Source: Flavobacteriaceae bacterium YJPT1-3 | GTDB taxonomy: Bacteria; Bacteroidota; Bacteroidia; Flavobacteriales; Flavobacteriaceae | DNA length: 64,000 nucleotides | Assembly (NCBI GenBank): GCA_029866965.1 | Contig: CP123444.1 | Coordinates: 1,963,501 to 2,027,500 of the forward strand | Direction of reading: 5' to 3' | Shown: positions 37,331 to 47,886 of the stretch, piece by piece | How positions within the stretch are numbered: the first letter of the stretch is position 1 | How the letters are laid out: the number at the start of each line of letters is the position of its first letter | Translations under genes and position numbers: made by a program | Notes under the pieces: generated by a model | Database searches by the model: none | Seen by the model: only the letters and a program-made list of their open reading frames with translations | Told to the model about the DNA's origin: nothing

Positions 37331-37843
37331 TTAGCCGTCAACAAACTCCGCTTTGATGGATGCTGACATTAATCTTCTGATGATCCAAATGAACAGAATG
37401 GTCATGGCCAAAACAATAATAAAAGTAAAAACGGTCACCGCGATTTCAAATACCGCAAAGTTTTCGTCAAACGTGCTCAAGTCGAAGTCGTAGAAGAACA
37501 ACCAATTCCAAATGGAGGTCACGATCATGTAGATGTTGGCTATGATCAGTAGTACAATAATTGTCAGTCGCGCCCAATTTTTTCGTTTGAGTAAGCCGAT
37601 GGAACTAATAAAAAAGAGCAGGATAGCAAGGCCGATTAGGGCGAAAATCCATTCTATGTTCGCAAACATAAAGTCAGTCCAATTGAAATCCTGACCACTT
37701 TCTACCTTTGAAACAGCGTCAAAGGAAGGGAAAACGGTATGGATCATTATATTTTGAAGCGCACTCATTAATACGCCTAAACCAGAAAAAATGATAAAGA
37801 TCCAGGCAAGGACGGTAACAAATGTTGATTTAGAGTTCTCCAT
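37331..37843 (-). CDS. Four-helix membrane protein, uncharacterised
   Basis: 170 residues from the ATG at 37843; a longer frame to 37951 would add a basic peptide unlike a protein N-terminus. Four membrane segments: VLAWIFIIFSGLGVLMSALQ, WIFALIGLAILLFFISSIGL, LTIIVLLIIANIYMIVTSIW and VTVFTFIIVLAMTILFIWII. The first loop is acidic. I do not recognise the family with confidence; small proteins with this layout are common in Bacteroidota. Confidence 0.65.
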   Translation of the reverse strand: MENSKSTFVTVLAWIFIIFSGLGVLMSALQNIMIHTVFPSFDAVSKVESGQDFNWTDFMFANIEWIFALIGLAILLFFISSIGLLKRKNWARLTIIVLLIIANIYMIVTSIWNWLFFYDFDLSTFDENFAVFEIAVTVFTFIIVLAMTILFIWIIRRLMSASIKAEFVDG

Positions 37844-37948
37844 AGGCCGAGTGAAAGAAATGGTCCAGTTTGTTAGTAGCTTTATTCGAGGAAAAGTTAA
37901 AAAAGAAGCTAATCTATTTCGAAGAGTTAATCTGAAAATCGCAATTTT

Positions 37949-38020
37949 CATTAACCCATTAACCCATTAACCCATTAACCCATTAACCCATTAACCCATT
38001 AACCCATTAACCCATTAACT
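37949..38020. repeat. Perfect CATTAACC tandem repeat (eight copies)
   Basis: Eight exact units of the 8-mer CATTAACC starting at 37949, then a partial unit and CTCCTTAATCCC up to about 38037. It is the most regular of the five arrays and thus probably the most recently expanded. It ends about 25 bases from the stop of the gene at 38062. Confidence 0.95.
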
Positions 38021-38061
38021 CCTTAATCCCTTAACCCATGATATCGCCTGACACCTAAAAC

Positions 38062-38568
38062 CTACTCTTCCCCCAAAAAATTAGCCACTATTGGATTGTC
38101 CTCCGATTCCATCTCACAGGTCCAGCTGGCGATGTACCAACGGTCGTTCTCATACAGCAATTGGATGCTGTTCAGGCCGTGAATGTCCGTAGGCACTTGA
38201 GGATCGGTGCGGATTTCAAAGGCGCTCCAGACCTGGGCCATACGGCCGTACCGACTCACTTTGCGTTTTAATTCCTTTTCATATAAATCGGATTTGGGCA
38301 TCAATGCCAAGGGAATGTATTCCGCTTCCAGGGTGTGGGTGTCCGCCTGGCCCTCTGTGTCGAAACGGGTGATGACCGCATTTTTGGAATGTAGGTATTG
38401 ATCCCGTTCAAATTGCCAGGGGGCTGAACTGGAGCCGGAGACCACCTCGTAATAGGCGGTGATAATAGCATCAATGGATTGGACATCTTCCGCGTAAGCG
38501 GGATTGGAGGATTGTGCAAAGACGGATGCTGTCAGCAACAGGGCAAGGAAAAGGACGCTTTGTTTCAT
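38062..38568 (-). CDS. Secreted NTF2-like protein
   Basis: 168 residues with a signal peptide (MKQSVLFLALLLTASVFAQ). The mature region has the NTF2/SnoaL-like order of one long helix (AEDVQSIDAIITAYYEVVSG) followed by an antiparallel sheet (NAVITRFDTEGQADTHTLEA, YGRMAQVWSAFEIRTD, HGLNSIQLLYENDRWYIASW). The final D-x-R-W-Y-I-x-S-W motif is typical of this fold. No catalytic residues can be proposed. Confidence 0.72.
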   Translation of the reverse strand: MKQSVLFLALLLTASVFAQSSNPAYAEDVQSIDAIITAYYEVVSGSSSAPWQFERDQYLHSKNAVITRFDTEGQADTHTLEAEYIPLALMPKSDLYEKELKRKVSRYGRMAQVWSAFEIRTDPQVPTDIHGLNSIQLLYENDRWYIASWTCEMESEDNPIVANFLGEE

Positions 38569-39160
38569 AAGGTGGGAATAAAGAATCAGAAAGTTAATTC
38601 ATTTAAGGAAATACATGGAGAATCCATGAACCCATTAATTCCTTAATCCATTGATTCCTTCAACACCTAAACACCTAAACACCTAAACACCTCAACACCT
38701 CAACGATTCAACGCTTCAACAAATTAACCCATTAACCCAATAATACTACTTCTATGTAGCCGCCGTTCAAACTAATGTTGGAGAGAAAAGCAATGTTAAA
38801 TTCAAAATGACATGTATTTTAATGTTTTGTTCTTTTCTTTTTTCCTTGGATGAAAAAAGAAACAAAAAAATCCAGGCTTAATAAACTGGCCGGGGTCTGC
38901 GGTCGCGCTTGCGGGTAAAAATGAAGCTGTCGTAAGCGTAATATCCACCTTAATTGATCACGAGTACAATGACAAGATATCAAGAGGTTCGAAGAATTTT
39001 TCCCTAATCGCTGCGCGCTCGGCATCCCTGATCCGTCCACTTTCTTAGGCCATTTGAGATCTTTGTCTGTCCTCAACACCTAAACGACTCAACATCTAAA
39101 CGATTAACAAATTAACCCATTAAACCATTAACTCCTTAATCCCTTAAACCATTATATCGC
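38569..39160. other. Gene-free repeat-rich stretch
   Basis: Two C-rich drifting arrays (ACACCTAA units at about 38660-38705; mixed units at 39072-39160) flank about 330 bases without a convincing gene. A minus-strand frame of 86 codons at 38819-39079 has low-complexity content and a Lys-rich end (FFIQGKKKRTKH). It resembles, from memory, a recurring intergenic element in other Flavobacteriaceae rather than a gene. Confidence 0.6.
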
Positions 39161-39649
39161 CTAAAACCTATTGCCTATCACCTTCACAAGAAACACCCCC
39201 GGCACTCCCACCAGCAGGATGGGAAAAAGCGGATACAACCAGGGGTCAAAGTCGGTGGGGTTGCCCAGGCCATTGACTACGGAGGCCAGGGTGAGACAGA
39301 AGCAGAGTAGTGCGAGCACCAGGCCCAGCCAGCGGAACATCCGGGTGAATTGGGTATAGTAAAAGCGGGCATTTTCATGGGTGATCCGGGTGGGATAGTT
39401 AAAGAGGGAGGGGTGTTTCAGGAGTTGATGGAGACCGACAGCAATCACGCCAAACAGCAGGGGGTTGGTCCACAACAGGTCTTTGGCACCCAGGCCATTC
39501 GCGTCTTTGGAGGGCCAGTTAAAATAGAGGGGGACATGCTCCGGGAGTTGATTATAATAAACCCCCAGCAGCAAAGCAGACGCTACGATTAAAACGAAAG
39601 TCAGCAGTTCAAGAGCACGGTCCAGGGTGGATTTAATGGGTTGGAGCAT
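39161..39649 (-). CDS. DUF1648 domain membrane protein
   Basis: 162 residues with four membrane segments. The region YYNQLPEHVPLYFNWPSKDA with NGLGAKDLLW is the DUF1648 hallmark (LPxxVPxHFNxxGxxD). Later segments are LGLVLALLCFCLTLASVVNG and LYPLFPILLVGVPGVFLVKV. DUF1648 is found alone and in SdpI-like immunity proteins; here it is alone, so a link to SdpI-type immunity is only a possibility. Its 3' end lies inside the 39.1 kb tandem-repeat array. Confidence 0.78.
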   Translation of the reverse strand: MLQPIKSTLDRALELLTFVLIVASALLLGVYYNQLPEHVPLYFNWPSKDANGLGAKDLLWTNPLLFGVIAVGLHQLLKHPSLFNYPTRITHENARFYYTQFTRMFRWLGLVLALLCFCLTLASVVNGLGNPTDFDPWLYPLFPILLVGVPGVFLVKVIGNRF

Positions 39650-39779
39650 TGGACAAAAGGGGAGAAAGGTCTTATCTAAAAACAGATCTTTCTCAAGGAG
39701 ATATGTTTATTATTCTACTTAATTGGTGCAGTTGAACTGAAACAAGCTGGAATTGCGGTTATGTTTTGATGAAAAATAA

Positions 39780-41084
39780 TTAATTACTGTTCCAGCCATA
39801 ATCTGCCACTGATATATTTTTAATAAAAATTAATCCGTCGTACATTTCTGAAAATTTCTTTTTAAAAAGGGTAACATTGTCAGGGTTGTAACCAGGTCCA
39901 CCGAGCATTATCTGCTTAGCTTTTTGATTAAAAAAATTAATGGACTTATCGTTTAGTGCCATTTGCATATCAATAAAGTAAATGTCATCCTTTGTCTCTA
40001 CTAATGTTTTTGCATAGGATCCTGGATAAGGTTCTGACATTTGGTAATTTTTCCACTCTATTGATTTGTCCTTTTTAAAGACATACCCACCTAAAGTTCC
40101 TATTCCAAAGTCAAATCCAACGCTATAGTAATCATCATTATAATATTCTTTTAGGTATTTTCCAAGATTGTAAATATTGCGTCTACTATAGTTCCCAAAT
40201 CCCCTGTAATTTATGTGCTCATTGTGCGCCCAAATAAACGCTTTGCTATTCTTTGACAGATTCTCGACAATCCATTTGACATTTTCAAACATTTTCAAAT
40301 CTCTATCTTGCGAGTAATGATTTTGAATGAAGTAGGTATATTTCTTTAGATAATTTAGGGCTCTGATTGCCGAATAAAATTCAGCATCATTTAAATTGGA
40401 ATCTCTACTTTGAAAGTTGACCAAGATGCTTTGTATTTCCTCTAGTTTTGGCATTTGAATATCTGCCCAATCTGTTGTCTTTTCATAATCGACTTTTTTC
40501 TCTGTTGACCTGTCCAGTTCCACCAGGAGGTCTTCAGATACTGGAATATCATAGTTATTGACTAGCTCTCGTATCTGAAAGTTTATATTATCAACATTTT
40601 GAATATCCATGCCATAAAATCGAATTTGCTGATCTTCGGTTTTGTTTAGATTATATTCTCTCATCCACTTGAGAAGATTAACTACTTCCTTACACTTCCA
40701 TGGCACGATTTTAAAATTTTCATCGATAGTCTCTATATCTCCCTCTCCTCCGCTTATCCATTTATTTATACCTGATTCTGCAGTGTACGAATCTTCAATG
40801 ATAAAAACCTTTACATTTTGAGTTTGTACTAAATACTTAAAAAACTTGGCCTTTATATCAAAGAATTCTTTCCCGTGATGAGAAGCCTCCCCGAATCCAA
40901 AAATTTTGGCATTTTTAAATTTTTCGGGAGCGTTATTTTTGAAGTACGAAAGTTCTGTATCAGGACTTGCATTGTCTATTTTTATGGCATTGCTATTTAT
41001 CCAACTAACGACCTTATCATTTTGACAGTAAGCCTGAAAGGATAGAATACAAGTGATAAATAAGGCAGCTTTCTTTAATAGCAT
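39780..41084 (-). CDS. Secreted erythromycin-esterase family protein
   Basis: 434 residues with a signal peptide (LLKKAALFITCILSFQAYC). The Ere fold is shown by IFGFGEASHHGKEFFDIKA (the G-E-x-x-H-G active site), VKVFIIEDSYTAESGINKWI (conserved Glu), QIRFYGMDIQNV and NSKAFIWAHNEHI with the paired His needed for water activation. True Ere enzymes open macrolide rings, but most chromosomal relatives in Bacteroidota have unknown substrates. Base composition and codon use are much more AT-rich than in the genes on either side, as in the TIR gene next to it, which suggests recent acquisition. Confidence 0.85.
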   Translation of the reverse strand: MLLKKAALFITCILSFQAYCQNDKVVSWINSNAIKIDNASPDTELSYFKNNAPEKFKNAKIFGFGEASHHGKEFFDIKAKFFKYLVQTQNVKVFIIEDSYTAESGINKWISGGEGDIETIDENFKIVPWKCKEVVNLLKWMREYNLNKTEDQQIRFYGMDIQNVDNINFQIRELVNNYDIPVSEDLLVELDRSTEKKVDYEKTTDWADIQMPKLEEIQSILVNFQSRDSNLNDAEFYSAIRALNYLKKYTYFIQNHYSQDRDLKMFENVKWIVENLSKNSKAFIWAHNEHINYRGFGNYSRRNIYNLGKYLKEYYNDDYYSVGFDFGIGTLGGYVFKKDKSIEWKNYQMSEPYPGSYAKTLVETKDDIYFIDMQMALNDKSINFFNQKAKQIMLGGPGYNPDNVTLFKKKFSEMYDGLIFIKNISVADYGWNSN

Positions 41085-41236
41085 AATATTTTAATTAAAT
41101 ATTTGACTGATACTAGTGGTCTCATCTCGACATAGTATTTTGCATTGTTGATTTGAAGATAGAGCTATTAGTCAACTTTAAGAGCGATTTGAAACAAGCT
41201 TAGCTATCGATTTACTTTCTTCAGGAAATAATTTTT

Positions 41237-42286
41237 TCAAAATGGCAGGTTATCGTAATCATTTTCATTTTCAACTTCTTCTGGATGCTCATAGAAATTA
41301 TTTTGTACGACTTCTTCAATTTTGGAAAGTACGTTATTTGGTAAATCCAACACATTTAGTGCTATTTCGTCCTTTACTTTAACCTCTTTGGGATTATCAG
41401 AACTCGTGACTTGTGAAACTTCAGTAAAACCTCTTAGTTCAAATTTTCTTAAAACTCCTGAATAATTTTTAGAAAGAATATTTTTAATATCATTGATTTT
41501 TTCCCAATCCTTAATTTTTAAAATTTCTTGCTCCTCTTGCCATCCGGTTTTCAATCTCACATTAGTCGTGTCGATTATGTAATGAAATAAGAGCAGTTCG
41601 TCTTGCTTTAGTTTATCAGTTACTACTAAATTTAAGAATTTGGAGAATAAATCTTCTTTATTCTTATTGGTAGAATTGGAATCAGCTTTTGGAACCAATT
41701 TTACTCCCTTCTTCGGTGAAGAAGAAGCTTTCATATTAACTGATTCTGGAGAAACTTGCAAAACATTCGTCGTTTCCTCCTTTATCCTATTAATATCTGC
41801 AATAAACTTTTTTACAGATTGAGAAATTATAACGTGACTCTCTGTTATTTTAAAGTATTTAGATAGTATTTGTATAAACGATAAAAATCTATCTTCATCA
41901 TTAATTTTAAAACCTATTTCTCGTGGGTCAAGTGCTCCATTTTGGAATTCCTGACTTGATAAATCAAAATTAGGAGTAAAAATTGCTGCATGCTCACTTT
42001 CAACAATCCAAGCAGCTCCCATTTCGTTTAAGCACGCAATACTTTTATAATATTCTTTAGAAAGAAGGTAGATAACAAATGGTTTTTCTTCTATTTGTGA
42101 TTTTAACCAATGAAATATGTTTTCTGCCACAGGAATTCCATATGCCACATTACTTGTAAATATTATTTCTTTTTCATTCACACCTAAATCCCTCAATAAC
42201 CCAACTAGTAAATTTCCGTAATTCTCATTTTTGGATGAGTGTGATATAAAAATTTTCATTCCTCTTTTTCTAATTGATTTTGACAT
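41237..42286 (-). CDS. TIR-domain protein (putative immune effector)
   Basis: About 349 residues from the ATG at 42286; an ATG at 42259 (MKIFISHSSKNENYG) is an equally good start. Residues about 10-150 are a bacterial TIR domain: IFISHSSKNENYGNLLVGLL, EIIFTSNVAYGIPVAENIFH, PFVIYLLSKEYYKSIACLNE and EMGAAWIVESEHAAIF. The Glu of CLNEMGAAW is at the position of the catalytic Glu in NAD-cleaving TIRs. A Ser/Lys-rich linker leads to a C-terminal domain of about 130 residues (FSKFLNLVVTDKLKQDELLL, ILSKNYSGVLRKFELRGFTE) that I do not recognise. No SIR2, STALD, Argonaute or cyclase partner is adjacent. Strongly AT-rich. Confidence 0.85.
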   Translation of the reverse strand: MSKSIRKRGMKIFISHSSKNENYGNLLVGLLRDLGVNEKEIIFTSNVAYGIPVAENIFHWLKSQIEEKPFVIYLLSKEYYKSIACLNEMGAAWIVESEHAAIFTPNFDLSSQEFQNGALDPREIGFKINDEDRFLSFIQILSKYFKITESHVIISQSVKKFIADINRIKEETTNVLQVSPESVNMKASSSPKKGVKLVPKADSNSTNKNKEDLFSKFLNLVVTDKLKQDELLLFHYIIDTTNVRLKTGWQEEQEILKIKDWEKINDIKNILSKNYSGVLRKFELRGFTEVSQVTSSDNPKEVKVKDEIALNVLDLPNNVLSKIEEVVQNNFYEHPEEVENENDYDNLPF

Positions 42287-42416
42287 AAAAATCTCTGTAA
42301 AAATAAAAGATATGTTACCATTCAAATACACGGAATTTCAGCACTTATCAACTCTTATTAACAGATTTATGATTCAAGCCGAGTTTGCTATTGACTGAAT
42401 CATCCCCCAACATTAA

Positions 42417-44204
<1,788 letters not shown>

Positions 44205-44287
44205 CCCAATGCGGACGTTTTTTTGATACCTACACTTTTTTATAATACCCCGCGCAGTGCAAGCCCACTGCATGAATGAATAAACAC

Positions 44288-46168
44288 ATGGAAGAAAAGA
44301 AATTTGATATTCAAAGTACCATCGGGTTCCTGCTCATCGGAGCCATTCTCATCTGGATGCTCTACGATCGCGCCCCCTCTGAAGAGGAGGCAGCCGAGCA
44401 GGCTCAGGAAGAGCAAGTGGTAGAAGCCCCGGAATCCACCCCCGCCACCACCACCCTGGAAGATCCTACGGTACGAGCCGCCGCCGGCGACAGCCTGGCT
44501 CGGGTACAATTGCAAAGCCGTTTAGGCGCGTTTGCCTATTCGGGTACCCTACCCAGCGCTCAGGAAGGCACCACGGTGATCGAGAATAACGTCATGGAAC
44601 TCAAGGTAAGCAACAAGGGAGGCTACATTACCGAAGCCCGCCTCAAGCAGTTCAATACCTACGATTCCCTGCCGGTCTATTTGATCAAAGACGGGAACTC
44701 GACCTTCAATCTGAGCTTCAACACCACCGATAACCGTAAGCTGAACACCCGCGATCTCTACTTTGAGCCCCAACTGAGCAAGAATGGAGACAACAATGTA
44801 CTTACCATGCGCCTGAAAACCGGCCCGGATGCCTTTATGGAGTACCGCTACGAACTGCAACCGGACGATTATATGCTGAATTTTGGCCTGCGCACGCAAA
44901 ACCTGGAGCAGACTTTGGACACCAGCGAGCCCATGCGCCTGGTCTGGGATTTTAAAGGCTACCGCCACGCCCGCAGTATCGAATACGAAAACCGCTATAC
45001 CCGTCTGACCTACGAATACGAAGACGGCAAGCACGACAAGCTGTCACCCACGGGAGAAGACAGCGAACTGGAGCAGGACGTGAGCTGGATGAACTACCGC
45101 CAGCATTTCTTCAGTAGCATGCTCTTGACCGATAATCCTTTTCCGGAAGTGCTCCTAAGCTCGTACGACCTGGTGGAAGATGCCGAAGTAGATACGGTCT
45201 ATACCAAGCGCTACAAGGCAGACATGCTCTTAGAAGCAGAGAACGGCGGACTCAATTACGCCATGAATATGTACTACGGCCCTACGGATTATCAGGTGCT
45301 GAACAATTACGACCGCAACCTGGATGAAGCCATGCCTTTAGGCTGGGGGATCTTTGGTTGGATCAACAAATACCTGGTCATCCCCTTCTTTGGCTTCTTG
45401 ATGAGCTTTATGCCCGCCGGGGTGGCCATCATTGTATTGACCATCGTCTTTAAGCTGATGCTTTCTCCGGTACAGTACAAGCAGTACGTGAGCCAGGCGA
45501 AAATGAAAATTTTAAAGCCGGAGATCCAGGTGATCAGTGAGAAGTACAAAGACAACGCGGTCAAAAAGCAGCAGGAGACTATGAAGTTGTACTCCCAGGC
45601 CGGGGCCAGTCCCATGGCCGGATGTGCGCCTGCCTTATTGCAGATCCCGGTGTTCTATGCCTTATTTACCTTTTTCCCTTCGGCCTTTGACCTGCGTCAA
45701 AAGAGCTTTTTATGGGTAGAAGATTTGTCCAGCTACGATAAGATCGCTGAACTGCCGTTTACCATTCCGTTCTATGGAGATCACGTGAGTTTATTCCCCA
45801 TCTTGGCGGCTTTGGCCATTTTCTTCTCCATGCGATTGACCTCGGGCAATCAAATGAGTCAGGCGCCTACTCAGGAAGGCATGCCCGATATGGGGAAAAT
45901 GATGAAATACATGATGTATTTCTCACCCCTGTTGATGTTGTTCTTCTTTAACAACTACGCCAGCGGCTTGAGTTTGTACTATTTTGTGTCTAACCTATTG
46001 ACCATCGGGATCATCCTGGTGATCAAGAAGTACATCATTGATGAAGATAAGATTCACGCCAAGATCGAAGAAAAAAAGAAGCAGCCCAAAAAGCAGAATC
46101 GCTTCCAGCGTAAAATGGCTGAGATGATGGAGCAAGCCGAAAAGCAAAAGCAGGCCGGTAAACGCTAA
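44288..46168 (+). CDS. yidC: Membrane protein insertase YidC
   Basis: 626 residues from the ATG at 44288 (MEEKKFDIQSTIGFLLIGAI); an ATG 12 bases upstream is also possible. The first membrane anchor is followed by a periplasmic beta-supersandwich domain (about 90-340) and the conserved 60KD_IMP insertase region: FFGFLMSFMPAGVAIIVLTI, MLSPVQYKQYVSQAKMKILK, AGASPMAGCAPALLQIPVFY, MYFSPLLMLFFFNNYASGLS. A Lys-rich C-terminus (KIEEKKKQPKKQNRFQRKMA) could contact ribosomes. It inserts inner-membrane proteins alone or with Sec. It lies 83 bases after pyrG. Confidence 0.97.
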   Translation: MEEKKFDIQSTIGFLLIGAILIWMLYDRAPSEEEAAEQAQEEQVVEAPESTPATTTLEDPTVRAAAGDSLARVQLQSRLGAFAYSGTLPSAQEGTTVIENNVMELKVSNKGGYITEARLKQFNTYDSLPVYLIKDGNSTFNLSFNTTDNRKLNTRDLYFEPQLSKNGDNNVLTMRLKTGPDAFMEYRYELQPDDYMLNFGLRTQNLEQTLDTSEPMRLVWDFKGYRHARSIEYENRYTRLTYEYEDGKHDKLSPTGEDSELEQDVSWMNYRQHFFSSMLLTDNPFPEVLLSSYDLVEDAEVDTVYTKRYKADMLLEAENGGLNYAMNMYYGPTDYQVLNNYDRNLDEAMPLGWGIFGWINKYLVIPFFGFLMSFMPAGVAIIVLTIVFKLMLSPVQYKQYVSQAKMKILKPEIQVISEKYKDNAVKKQQETMKLYSQAGASPMAGCAPALLQIPVFYALFTFFPSAFDLRQKSFLWVEDLSSYDKIAELPFTIPFYGDHVSLFPILAALAIFFSMRLTSGNQMSQAPTQEGMPDMGKMMKYMMYFSPLLMLFFFNNYASGLSLYYFVSNLLTIGIILVIKKYIIDEDKIHAKIEEKKKQPKKQNRFQRKMAEMMEQAEKQKQAGKR

Positions 46169-46194
46169 GATTCAAAACACCTGACCACAAAAAG

Positions 46195-46228
46195 AAAGCC
46201 ACTCCATTACGGAGTGGCTTTCCCTCTT
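46195..46228 (+). terminator. Terminator of yidC
   Basis: AAAGCCACTCC pairs with GGAGTGGCTTT around ATTAC, followed by a T-rich stretch. It lies between the yidC stop and the convergent FAS1 gene, and the A-rich left arm could give a weak reverse terminator. Confidence 0.85.
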
Positions 46229-46255
46229 TTAGAGATAAAGGGCAATTACCAATAA

Positions 46256-47653
46256 TTAATTCAAATCTCTAAGCACGCGGCTCACCACATGGATCACTCC
46301 ATTAGCCGCTTGTACATCAGTTACGATGATTTCGTTCAATCCGCCATCCGGATCCAATACCCCGGGGGTGTTGGCATCAATGGTAATGTCGGCTCCGTTC
46401 AGGGTAGTGACCTGAGTATCATTAAGTGCAGGCAAGTCTTCTGAGCGCACGTTCGCTTCGGTAATGACGTGCAACTCCAAGGTTGCCGCTAAAGTCGCTG
46501 CCGGTACATCGGCCAAACTTTCCAATTGTAAGTCGGTCAATAAAGCAGCAAAGGCTTCATTGTTGGGAGCAAAGACCGTAAAAGGTGCTGGTGTCCCTGA
46601 GGCCTGTAAAGTCGCTACATAAGTAAAGTCGGGTTCGCGGGTGAGGGCATCCAATAGAATATTAAAGTTCGGGTCAGCAACTACAAAGGTAGTCACGTCC
46701 GGAAGGTCGATCACGGCATTAACGACATGCACCACACCATTTCCGGCTACGATGTCAGCCTGCACCACATCTGAATAGCCGTTCAGAGTAACGTCCTGAT
46801 CGGTGTTGATGTATAAACTAATAGGCTCATCGGCATTCCCGTCAAAAGTTGCCGCAGTGTTAACATAGGAGTTAGACAGTCCGGTAGACAAGGCTACAGC
46901 TCCGGGTACTACATGATTAGAAAGCACTTGTGCTAAGGCCGCATTGTCAATATCGTCCAGCGTCGCTCCGTCTAAAAAGGTGTCGAAAGCAGCGTTGGTT
47001 GGGGCAAATACGGTAAAATCAGCATTGGTGTCAGACAGCAGACCTACAAAAGTCGTATTGCCTTCATCAGTCAAGGCGGCTACCAAAGAGGATAAAGCCG
47101 GATTGGTAGTGGCGAAAGTAACGATGGTAGGGATTTCAATCACAGCGTTAACCGGATGAATGATTCCGTTATCCGTTTCAATGTTCGCATTGGCGACATC
47201 AACATCCACTTCACCATTGATGGTGATTCCGGAAGTGGTATCAATATACATGTCGATATTCGCTGCAGTAGATGATTCTTGCGCAGAGGTCTTAATATAG
47301 CCCGTCGAAATAGCACTGGCCGGTAACTCCTGACCGATCACGTGATTCAAGAGTAATTGAGTAAGTACGTCATTATCTACGTCAGCCAGAGCGGTTCCGC
47401 CTAAATAGGCATCGAAGGCCGCATTGTCTGGAGCAAATACGGTGAAGGAACCTGCTCCGTCCAAAGTGGCATCCAGTCCGGTCTGTTGCAGGGCGGCTAA
47501 TAAGGAAGAATAATTAGGATTGTCAGCGACAAAATCGGCGATGGTATTCTCAGTCATTTGGACATCACCATCGTCATCGTCGCTACAGGAGGTGAATCCA
47601 ACTAAAAGGACTGCTACTAAGAACAGTCGGGATAAATAAAATAGATTTTTCAT
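46256..47653 (-). CDS. Fasciclin lipoprotein with three FAS1 domains
   Basis: 465 residues. The SPII signal ends LLVGFTSC and is followed by SDDDDGDVQ. Three FAS1 domains (about 35-175, 178-320, 323-465) each have the H1 motif (SFTVFAPDNAAFDAYLG, DFTVFAPTNAAFDTFLD, PFTVFAPNNEAFAALLT) and the H2 motif (NGIIHPVNAVIEIP, NGVVHVVNAVIDLP, NGVIHVVSRVL). FAS1 domains mediate adhesion or polysaccharide binding. A TAATTTTA promoter-like box lies on the minus strand at 47683-47676. The gene is next to a two-domain paralogue at 47887, so the domain count varies by duplication. Confidence 0.93.
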   Translation of the reverse strand: MKNLFYLSRLFLVAVLLVGFTSCSDDDDGDVQMTENTIADFVADNPNYSSLLAALQQTGLDATLDGAGSFTVFAPDNAAFDAYLGGTALADVDNDVLTQLLLNHVIGQELPASAISTGYIKTSAQESSTAANIDMYIDTTSGITINGEVDVDVANANIETDNGIIHPVNAVIEIPTIVTFATTNPALSSLVAALTDEGNTTFVGLLSDTNADFTVFAPTNAAFDTFLDGATLDDIDNAALAQVLSNHVVPGAVALSTGLSNSYVNTAATFDGNADEPISLYINTDQDVTLNGYSDVVQADIVAGNGVVHVVNAVIDLPDVTTFVVADPNFNILLDALTREPDFTYVATLQASGTPAPFTVFAPNNEAFAALLTDLQLESLADVPAATLAATLELHVITEANVRSEDLPALNDTQVTTLNGADITIDANTPGVLDPDGGLNEIIVTDVQAANGVIHVVSRVLRDLN

Positions 47654-47825
47654 TGTTCTGGTTTTTTTGTTCGCTTAAAATTAGCGGGAGTAGGTCGTAG
47701 TTTTGTTTAACGAAAGGTTAAAATAATTGAACAAAATGGTAAAATTGTATTAACAGCGTTCTGACAATGAGGGGGTTACTTACCAGGGAAACGCTCGCGT
47801 TCCCAGCAAAATCCGGCTTTAGCAT

Positions 47826-47860
47826 AAAAAAAAACCGCTCTAAAAAGAACGGCTTTCGTA
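47826..47860 (-). terminator. Terminator of the two-domain FAS1 gene
   Basis: On the minus strand AAAGCCGTTC pairs with GAGCGGTTT, with a G-U pair and a TTTTTA loop, followed by a run of nine T. It lies 27 bases after the FAS1 gene stop at 47887. Confidence 0.8.
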
Positions 47861-47886
47861 ATCGGTAGTTTGAGCTTAGCTCGGTC

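Noticed and set aside
38819-39079. Minus-strand frame of 86 codons
   Set aside because: Low-complexity, no recognisable domain and no promoter or start context; it lies in a repeat-rich gap and looks like a recurring intergenic element, not a gene.
33234-39160. CRISPR array
   Set aside because: The tandem repeats have 7-8 base units without spacers and there are no cas genes.
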